From positions 1-64,000 of the forward strand of contig SKCR01021430.1 in NCBI GenBank assembly GCA_019454045.1: a stretch of 64,000 nucleotides of DNA, in the 5' to 3' direction. Origin of the DNA: Zanthoxylum bungeanum (taxonomy: Eukaryota; Streptophyta; Magnoliopsida; Sapindales; Rutaceae). This document shows, piece after piece, positions 46,362-54,472 of this stretch. The notes below the pieces were generated by a model. The model did not search any database, had not been told where the DNA came from, and worked only from the letters and a program-made list of their open reading frames with translations. The first letter of the stretch is position 1, and the number at the start of each line of letters is the position of its first letter. The position numbers and the translations under genes are program-made.

Positions 46362-46801
46362 GCAAGGTTAAGCATGAAAATATTTTAGGGCTTAAAATTG
46401 GGTAAATTGATTTTGAGCATGAATTAATGAAATTGGATGATTTAGTATGTTTAATTGATGTTGAATTGAAGATTGATTGGATCAATTTCAAGAAATTGTG
46501 TTTGGAACATTTTTCCCCAAAATATTAGGCTTGGCCGAAAATATGATGCCCTATTTGTCTTGATGAATTTTGATTTTTTGATTCATTGGATGAGTTAGAA
46601 ATCAATAGGGAATGTTGATTTAATGTTTAATTTGATTCAATTGGATTGGGTTTGAAATTGGACATAAATTTCCCCTTGGCCGAGAGTTAATGTAGCATGT
46701 ATGGGTTTGATTTTTGTTAAATTGTGTTGGACGTGATTTAATGATGTTGAGCATGATTAATTAAGCTAATTTGATGTTTTGGAAATATTGATTTGGGTGA
46801 T
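46362..46801 (+). other. Leader of copia element B, first part
   Basis: AT-rich, no gene. It is cut by element I at 46801 and continues at 56428. The opposite strand of 37800-38310 in element C corresponds to it. Confidence 0.6.
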
Positions 46802-48726
46802 TGATGAGTGGTATTTATATCACTATTTCCCACTCATTTAATCTAATATTTGGTATAGTTTCTTGAGTTTTGTGAATGTTTTGATGTGTTTTGTGTTATT
46901 TTGTAGATAAATAAAGTTTCAGGACATTCTGGAGGTGATTTGGAGCAAAACAGAGAAAATTGGCGAAAAATGGCATTTTGGTAATTTCCAGCGTCGCGCC
47001 GCCCAGACCTTCCGCGTCGCGACGCCCAGCATGCGCCGAATCTGCTAACGTGCGCCTGGTCAACTGATCAGGATTTGAGAAGTTTGACTTTGCTAAAATG
47101 CGCCGTGCCACGTGTCACCACCACAGAAGATCCGCTAACGTGCGCACGCCACATCATCGTGACGCAAGCAATGACGTCATGAACAGTGCCACGTCATCAA
47201 TGACGTCAGCTTCATAATTGAGTTCCAGCCGCCATTACACGTGTCAACCTTATCCTCTTATCCGAATTGCTACGTGTCGCCTCCTCATCGTGCCACGTCG
47301 ACAAAATCCAGCGTCGCGACGCTGAGGGCTTGGGCGTCGCGACGCTCGAACAGTAAAATTTTACCTATAAATAGAGCGCGAAATTTCAGATTCCAGTGTG
47401 CCTTTCTCTCTCTCATCTCTTTGATGAAGAGAGAGTTTCTCTCTCTAAAAATATTTTAATTTTTTTTTTTATTTTTTTTTAGTTTGTAATTTATTTTAAT
47501 TACCATTTGTAATAATAGTAATTTAGTTTTTACTTTTTACTTTTTACAGTTTTTACTATTCATGAGAAAGTAATTTCCCAGCTAGGGTGAAAGGTAATTC
47601 TTTTACTGTTACTATTTAGATTAATCTCCCTTAAAAATAATATATTTACTAATTAAAATACTGATTAATAAAGGATACCGCTATATTGGTCGGTTGGCAA
47701 TTTATTTTAATCTGGTTTAAACCTGACTTAAAAAGGATACCGCTATATTGGTCGGTTGGTAATTTAATTATGGTACCGCCTATATGGCTGGTTGGACTTA
47801 ATTTGACTTAATCAGGATACCGCCAGATTGGTCGGTTGGTAATATTATAACAAGTTTATATATTATTTTATGGGAGATATCTAAATTAGTAGTAGTAAAA
47901 GTAATTCCTTTTACCTTAGCATTTTATTTTATTTTACTTTTCAGTTTTACTTTATGTCTTTTACTTTTCAGTATTTTTACTTTATGTCTTTTATTTTTCA
48001 GTTATTAGTCCTATTTATGTGTTGTAACTAAATAGTTATCTGGGGTTGTGATGAATTTCACTATCACCGGTTTATAAGGGTTAGATTATAGTTTGGGTAT
48101 TATAAAGATTTATTTATTGAGTCTTAATCTTAATGCTTTTTATTAATTGGCCATTAATAAAATTGATTAGGTAAACTTAAAATGAACTAGACATAGGGAT
48201 TTTAAGTTTAAAACCTTAGACTCAATAGCCCACGATCTTCCTTGAGGATAGATAACCCTTTAATAGATTTCCTTACAGGATAGGAATATACCTGTCGGGC
48301 GGGGGTAGCCATAATTGGAACTTAATCTTAATGAATCCAGATAATGTGGTTGACATAGGAATATGGTTCAATTGGGTTATACTGGGTATTTGTGTCTGAC
48401 CATCGACTGATGCTTTCGCATAATTTCGTGTTCCAGGTTAATAAATCATTGTATTTCCTAACTATAAAATAATCACTTAGATCTTTGTGTCTTTTGTATT
48501 TTCTTTAGTATTTTCTTTTGTCTTTTTATTTATTTATTTATTTAGCAAAGTCTTTCAACCAAACAAACAAACAATCTCTCTCTTCTTCATTTAATTAGAT
48601 ATTTGTAAATAAATAGATTCAACAATTAATAACAACAGTAGGAATTAAGTCCTCGTGGGATCGATATTTTTATACTACTTGAACGATACGTGCGCTTGCG
48701 TTATACGTGTGTGTTTACGCCGGTCA
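46802..48726 (+). repeat. 5' LTR of element I
   Basis: It starts TGATGAGTGGTATTTATATC and ends TTACGCCGGTCA. From left: the first GCGTCGCGACGC-type motifs (46990-47030), ACGT-core cluster, TATA box (47367), four ACCGCY..GGTCGGTTGGTAAT repeats (47677-47845), short TTTACTTTTCAG-type repeats, and CCTGTCGGGCGGGGG (48289-48304). Confidence 0.93.
47105..47374 (+). promoter_or_regulatory. LTR promoter of element I with a cluster of ACGT-core sites
   Basis: TATAAATA at 47367-47374. Upstream: CACGTG 47109-47114, TGACGTCA 47172-47179, ACGTCATC at 47191, TGACGTCA 47201-47208, CACGTG 47238-47243, ACGTGTC 47272-47278 and ACGT 47296-47299, then two GCGTCGCGACGC palindromes (47312-47323, 47335-47346). ACGT cores are bZIP binding sites, and ACGTGTC is the ABA-response type. 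The 3' LTR keeps nearly all; the 47238 site there is CATGTG, as after CpG deamination. Activity is inferred. Confidence 0.65.
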
Positions 48727-48732
48727 AGTTTT

Positions 48733-48750
48733 TGGCGCCGTTGCCGGGGA
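48733..48750 (+). other. Primer-binding site of element I (tRNA-Asp, perfect)
   Basis: TGGCGCCGTTGCCGGGGA is the exact complement of the 3' end, including CCA, of plant tRNA-Asp(GUC). It is six bases from the LTR. Confidence 0.92.
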
Positions 48751-48859
48751 CTTAATTTTCTTGAGTTGTTAATTTTGAAGCTATCTAATTTACTTGTATC
48801 TAATTTTCTTTATTTTTATCTGTAATTTTTATTTCTTTTGTTTTCAGGTGATTAAAAAA

Positions 48860-49875
48860 ATGGAACACTATTGGGAAATTGAGAAATCACGAACTTTACA
48901 AGAAGATACACCCCAAATCTGGGAGCAACAGTCCGGTTTTCTGAGGCCTGTTGTTGAGCCCAATGACTATCACTGGATGTCAGAACCAAATAATACTACT
49001 TTTGTTCAACATAATTCAATGTGGAGATGTGACATATGTAATGGTAACCACCCAAGCGATTATTGCGAATACAACTACAATTCAGGGTGGCAGAACTATC
49101 AGAATCCTTCATGGTATGATGAGCCAACATATTTCACAGAGCCATCACATTTTCCATCTTATCCACCATCTTCCTTCGATCCTTATCAAGAACCAGAACC
49201 ATCCGAGGAAGATCAATTAATTCACATGTTCAAAGAACAAGAAGCTCGATTCGATGCACAAATTCAGAGTAACGCAGAATCCATACAAAGAATGACAGAT
49301 CAGATCAGACAATTAACAGAAAACCAGAACATCATACCTCAAGAACCAGTTTCAGATGACACTGATGAAGCCTTCGAGTTCCCAGAAATCCACAATGACA
49401 CCTTAACAGAGGAGGAAGCTGAGCAGTATCAACAACCAGAGGTATCAGTTCAGGAACCCGAACCGACAAAGTCTCGATTTGATTTCTATTATTCAGATTC
49501 TGACGAGGATGAAACTGAGCTGTTTGTACCAAATATATCAAAAATTGAGGATGGATTTTGTATCCTCAAAATGAAGATCTTGGAGATTCCATTGCACAAA
49601 TGTTTGATGAAGATCTACCTGAGCCAATCATTTCAACCAGATCAGAGGATGAAGACCTAAAAACTGACATTTCTTTTCAGGTTGAAAATTTTGAAACATG
49701 TATTTCACAGATGACAGATGATGAACTTAATGCAGAAATTTTCAAATACATCTGTGAAGAAAAGGTGGAGCAAGAAACCGAGCAAATGGAGGAGCAAATG
49801 TCTGACTTTATTAAAGATCCAGAGCATTCAGGAACCACTGGAGCAACAAGATCAAAAAGGTGGCACGAGCAATGA
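48860..49875 (+). pseudogene. Capsid-less acidic gag derivative of element I, one frameshift
   Basis: ATG at 48860, 14 nt after an acceptor-like TTTTGTTTTCAG. Residues 1-50 are unrelated to a capsid. Then CDICNGNHPSDYC (a CX2CX4HX4C-like knuckle as in Athila gag), a Tyr/Pro-rich segment, a helical piece EARFDAQIQSNAESIQRM with TDQIRQLTEN (the usual coiled coil after the capsid), and a long Asp/Glu-rich region. One frameshift near 49550 moves the rest to another frame ending at 49875; both parts together are about 338 codons. The retrotransposon gag capsid domain is absent. It might bind element RNA and join particles made by another element; that is inference. Confidence 0.75.
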
Positions 49876-50025
49876 CTGAGACAAAATTATTTTTGCCACT
49901 TTATCGTTGGAAGAGACCCTTCAAAAGCAACGCTCACGGGATTGTCTTTAATCGGACATCCAAAACGACATTGAAACCTCCTTAACAGATAAATTTCAGT
50001 CACGTCTGGCTGAAGACGAAAAATT

Positions 50026-50060
50026 TAGCGCTAGCAGGGAGGCAACCCATGCAATTTGTT
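50026..50060 (+). other. Conserved post-pol block in element I
   Basis: TTTAGCGCTAGCAGGGAGG continues CAACCCATGCAATTTG. It matches 1850-1892 of element E although pol is missing here, so it is kept independently of the coding region it usually follows. Confidence 0.6.
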
Positions 50061-50079
50061 GTAATTTATTTATTTTTGT

Positions 50080-52011
50080 GTGTGAACTTTTTAATTTTGT
50101 GTGTGAATTTTGCAGGAAAAATTTAAAATGGAATTTATCAGGACAAAGCAAGCCAGTGCAAGCGGGATTTTCACAAAATAAAAATTTGAAAAAATCACGA
50201 AGATACAAAGTCAATCCAGAAAAGACGGCCGAGTAAGAAGTCTTCTTTTGGGACGCATCCCTATGGATTTATCTGTCGCAAGACATGGTTTTGCCAAAAA
50301 AAAAAAAATCAGCGTCGCGACGCTGACACGAAATCACAGAACATAAGCAGAGGCACCGCAGATCTCATTTTTACTTCTTCTTCTTCCTCAAACACCTCCA
50401 ACAGCCGCAACCTTCACCAAGCCTTCTCCAGCCAACACAAGCCGAGATCTACCAAACTGAGAGCAAGCCAAACCGTCCATCACCATTTTCTCTCAAATCT
50501 CCACCATCACCGAAACCGCAAAAGCCGAGATACCCACCACCGTGAACCACCAAGATCCATCAAGGCTCACTTAGAACCAGCCATCACCACCGCGAGCCAC
50601 TACCTTCAGCCACCATCGCCGAGAGATCCACCAGCCGAGACACCACTAGCCGCGAACCCACCACTGCCAGAGGCGTAACTCAACAACCAACACACCAGAA
50701 ACCAACAACCACCATCAAACCAAGATCCACCCCTTGCCGTGACCGAAACCTACCAGCCACCGAACCGAAATCGAGTGCCATCGTGACCGTGAACCTCACG
50801 ACCGAGATCCACAGCCGCAACCATCGCCACTGTCTCGCCTGAACCGAACCACACAAGACCGATCATTACGGATCTCCAACCCAAAGCCGCGAACCCACTC
50901 TTGCCGAAACCAGAAGCCATCAACTGAGACCAAAACCGAGATCCATCACAGCCACTTCAACCACAAACCAAAGATCTACCAGAACCAGAAACCCACCATG
51001 GCCGAGCCTATCACCAAGATTCACCTCGCCCAAACCGCAACCACTCACCAAACCAGCAACCCCATAACCGAGCCCTTCCTTCGCCGAATCAAAACCGAGC
51101 CACCAACACCCAAGATCCAGCCAGCCGAGACCCACCAAACCGAGAGTATTTGACCGAGATCTATCAAAACCATCATCATCTTCCTCTTCGAAATCAATCT
51201 CCAACCCAAAACCGCAAAAGCCGAGAACCTCCACAGCAACCCAATCGCCGAACGCATCAACAACCACCGCGAGCCACCCTTGCCGTGACCGAGCCCTTCC
51301 TTCGCCGAATCAAAACCGAACCAGCCATCACTGCCGTCCAACCACCTCACCGAGACCGAAACTGACATCACCAAACCAGATCCAAGCTACCACTGCCAAC
51401 CACAGATCAGCCGTAAGCCACCCTTGCCGAAACCAAGATCCACCAGCCACGCCACTGCCAAAACGAACAAAGCCGAGATACCCAAACCGTGAATCACCAA
51501 GACAGTCACCTAACCCACGATCAAAACCCTCCATAATCAGATCTGATTTGTGTGGATAATTTGTGTGGTTAATTTTGATAAAAATTGGATGTTACAGGTT
51601 TTGAAATTTGGCAGTAAAGGGGATAATTGTAAAATTAAATGAGTTTGTGGTTGATTTTGTTGAAATTGGAGGATTGTGAATTTGGAAGTTTGGCGGTGAA
51701 TAACTGGCTGAATTCTGAGTTTAGAAATTGCCAGATCGATGGAATTTTGTAGAATTGGGGGCGAAGTTTGACATTGTGGTGATTTTTGAAGTGTTAGTTT
51801 TAGGATGAATTTGGGGAAATTTTGAGTTTTTAGAGGAGACTCTGTCGAAATTTTCACAAAAAAATGGTCAATTATCGATCGTGGTAAAAAAACGTAAATT
51901 GAACATAAATTTTTCCTATCGGTAATTTTTCCTGTAAAATTTCAGCTGACCAGGTATTATCTTCTGAACTCTTTTGTGTATACATAGTGTGAACTTTTTA
52001 ATTTTGTGTGT
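50080..52011. repeat. Segment bounded by a 25-bp perfect direct repeat
   Basis: The 25-bp sequence beginning GTGTGAACTTTTTAATTT is at 50080-50104 and again at 51987-52011. Each is followed within about 20 bases by an acceptor-like TTGCAGG or TTGTAGG. The AC-rich block lies between them. Confidence 0.85.
50300..51540 (+). other. AC-rich low-complexity block in element I
   Basis: After one perfect AGCGTCGCGACGCT (50313-50326), about 1.2 kb is strongly biased to C and A on the plus strand with short irregular repeats such as CCGAGATCCACCA and GCCGCAACC. One unit, CCGAGCCCTTCCTTCGCCGA, is repeated at about 51067 and 51289. Plus-strand frames are Pro/Thr/Arg-rich with stops; the long minus-strand ORFs (50920-51534) come from composition. 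It may be a captured and degenerated gene fragment or a repeat expansion. No function can be assigned. Confidence 0.6.
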
Positions 52012-52407
52012 TATTTTTGTAGGGAAAAGCACAAACGAAGCATTTTAAGACAGAAAGAATTATGTTTGGCAATCAAAGATGAGAAACAATTCATTAGCGA
52101 TGGCTGAATAAGGAATAAAATCTTGAGACACATCCTAATGAATTTATACTACGCAAGTGGTGTATTGCGTACACAATTCCGTTGCCTTAATTATTGCTTT
52201 GATTCGCTTTTCTTTTGTAATTATCTTTATTTTCGTAGACAGGATCCAGACTTTTTGACCTTTCACGATCCATTTTGTTGTTTAGCTAACAAGCGTCCTC
52301 TGGAAGATACTTGTGCTATTTTATTCACCCTTTTCAGGTACTATAAATTCAGCCAGTCATTGCACTTTTGAAGGCATCCTGATTTGAAAAAAAGAAATAC
52401 ATAAAAA
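51541..52407 (+). other. Region between the AC-rich block and LOG in element I
   Basis: No gene seen. It contains a GT-rich strand-switched part (51541-51850), the sequence TGTAAAATTTCAGCTGACC (about 51933) that resembles the one just after LOG (53068), an acceptor-like TTTTTGTAGGG (about 52014), and the LOG leader with pyrimidine-CAG at 52327-52337 and TATAAATT at about 52342. Confidence 0.5.
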
Positions 52408-53061
52408 ATGGAAGCCACTTCAAGAAGACGAGTTGAGAACATCTGTGTGTTTTGCGGTAGTACTGTTGGTACTAAACCACAATACATAGAAGCAGCACAG
52501 GAATTGGGTCGAGTCTTAGCAGTAAGGAATATGCACCTAATATATGGCGGAGGAAATCTCGGACTTATGGGGATCGTTTCAAAGGCCGTACAGGAATGAG
52601 GCAGTCATGTTTTGGGAATCATCCCAAAACCCTTGGCAGAGGCAAATCTTATTGAACCAACAAATGGAGAGGAACTGATTGTACCAGGTATGTCTGAACG
52701 ACTGGTAGAAATGATTAACCGTTCTGATGCTTTTATTGCTTTGCCAGGTGGCTTGGGCACATTGGAGGATATTTTTATTGTACTATCTTGGGCGAACCTA
52801 AACATACACCAGAAACCAATTGGGCTGTACAACGTTGATGGGTTTTATGATTTTCTTTGTGTGTTTCTTGATGATGCTCGAAGAAATGGGTTCGTGTCAA
52901 AACCTTTAAAAGAACTCCTCTTTACTGCCAGAACTGCACCAGATCTAATTGATCAACTCGTAGCCTATGAACCGAAAGTTGACCCTATCATTTCAAAGAT
53001 AAAATGGTCCGAGGACGATCGTGGTAAGAAGCGACGAATAAATCTGGATCTTAACCTTTAA
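52408..53061 (+). pseudogene. LOG: LOG-family gene of element I, full length with one nonsense codon
   Basis: 217 codons in one frame, no intron. Motifs: NICVFCGSTVGTK (residues 11-23), LIYGGGNLGLMG (44-55), VLGIIPKP, SERLVEM with the conserved Arg98, PGGLGTLED (113-121; the last position of the PGGxGTxxE motif is Asp in place of Glu), SWANLNIHQKPIGLYNVDGF, a helical FVSKPLKELLF part, then KKRR and C-terminal LDLNL (53044-53058). The only break is TGA at codon 64 (52597-52599), where element G has GGA. Role of the family: release of active cytokinin from its nucleotide, in the cytosol. It lies downstream of the gag derivative; expression would need the LTR promoter with splicing, or an internal promoter. 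The Glu-to-Asp change and the KAEM-to-LVEM change make the activity of even a repaired protein uncertain. Confidence 0.92.
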
Positions 53062-53120
53062 TTTCTTGTAGAATTTCAACTAATCAGGTACGATTTTCTA
53101 AACTCTTCTTCTACTTTTTA

Positions 53121-53162
53121 AGACATTGGGGACAATGTCTCATTTAGGTTTGGGGGTGAGGT
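53121..53162 (+). other. Hairpin plus internal polypurine tract after LOG in element I
   Basis: AGACATTG/GGGA/CAATGTCT (53121-53140) forms a perfect 8-bp stem with a 4-nt loop. It is followed by CATTTAGGTTTGGGGGTGAG, whose TTAGGTTTGGGGGT is also the polypurine tract before the 3' LTR at about 54458. Conserved in E; partly decayed in G. Confidence 0.7.
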
Positions 53163-54457
53163 ATAGTTAATAGTACTTGTTTGTGTGTTGTTTATTTTTA
53201 GTCCAAAATTTTCGAAAAATACAAAAAAAATTGAAAAATTTTTCAAAAATTACAAAAATATTTTGCATTTTTGTGTTTTTATTTTAACTAAAAAGGTGAA
53301 ATTGGTAAGAAATAGCTGAGTAAGGAGTTTCCACTCTTGAGACGTATGTCAAGCCATTTATTTCGAAACAAGTTAATTTTTGTTTATTTCATTTTAAATT
53401 ATTTAATTTGTGAATTCTCCATAATACTGACTAAAATGAATCTTCATATGCTCATTTGACAGGTATTATCAGCATACATAGTAACATACAGACATGAGCT
53501 GTAATTGAAAAGCTTGTAATATTCCGTGCTCTAGTTTAATTGGAGGAAGCATCTATTAATAGTTATGGAAAAATAAAAAAATAAAAAAAAAATTTCTGAT
53601 GTATAAAAAAATAAAGTATCTAAGATCCGGGTTATTAAGTCTGTAAGGGTGTTTTAACACCTAGTGCCCTAAAACCAACTGGTTTGGGAGTCATTGGCCC
53701 AAAGCCGTTACATGGATCAAAGATACTGCAAAATATTCATATCTGAAGTCTGAGTAATTAAGTTCGTAGGGGTGTCTTAACACCTGGTGCCCTAAAGCCA
53801 ACAGGTTTGGGAGCCACCGACCCAAAGCTCGCTACATAGACGGAAGGTATTGTATATAAATAAAAAGCCAAAAGTCAGAAAAGCAAAGAAAAAATCAGAA
53901 AATCTGAAAAATTATTCCATTGCTACAGAAATGTGTGAAATCTGATAGAACTTTAGGACAAAAATATTACTCTCTTATCAACTGCACTTATGACTGTTGT
54001 GGGCAAAAATGAGTTGTTTAATATTATGTTGACTGTGTATATGAAGAATGGTAAAAATAATCGGAGAATTTACTTATTCGGTAATTTAGAATGAAACAAA
54101 ACAACTAGTAACTTGCAGTAGAAGTTTCACCTGATTAGTTACTATCTTCTTTATTTCTTTTCGCTTGTCTTTTGCTTTTGTGTGCATTAGTTTTACTGCC
54201 TTTTTACTTTTGTAAAATGTTTGTGGGTATCATTGTTGTAAACCCTCACGAGACTACAACTCGTCCACTAGGGACACCTAGGGGTTTAAAGGCTTGTTGC
54301 ATATGCTAAATGCAACCGTGATCCCTACGAAAATGGCTTAGTAAATTTTATTATGTTATTTTATTTTCTATTTGCTCGAGGACTAGCAAAATGTTAGCTT
54401 AGTTAAATTTTATAATGTTATTTTATTCTGTATTTTGCTCGAGGACTAGCAAAATGT
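53163..54457 (+). other. 3' untranslated region of element I
   Basis: No gene. It holds a two-copy structured repeat (about 53625-53845) with AACACCTAGTGCCCTAAAACC and an ACCAACTGGT core, as in element G, and a short tandem duplication just before the polypurine tract: TTGCTCGAGGACTAGCAAAA with flanking bases occurs at 54372-54395 and 54434-54457. Confidence 0.65.
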
Positions 54458-54472
54458 TAGGTTTGGGGGTTG

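Noticed and set aside
50920..51534. Glycine/Leu-rich proteins on the minus strand
   Set aside because: The overlapping ORFs in two frames arise from the AC-rich composition of the other strand; no domain.
52408..53061. LOG frame as an ordinary host gene
   Set aside because: It is intronless, has a nonsense codon, lies within LTRs with a perfect target duplication, and is repeated in two other elements of the same group.
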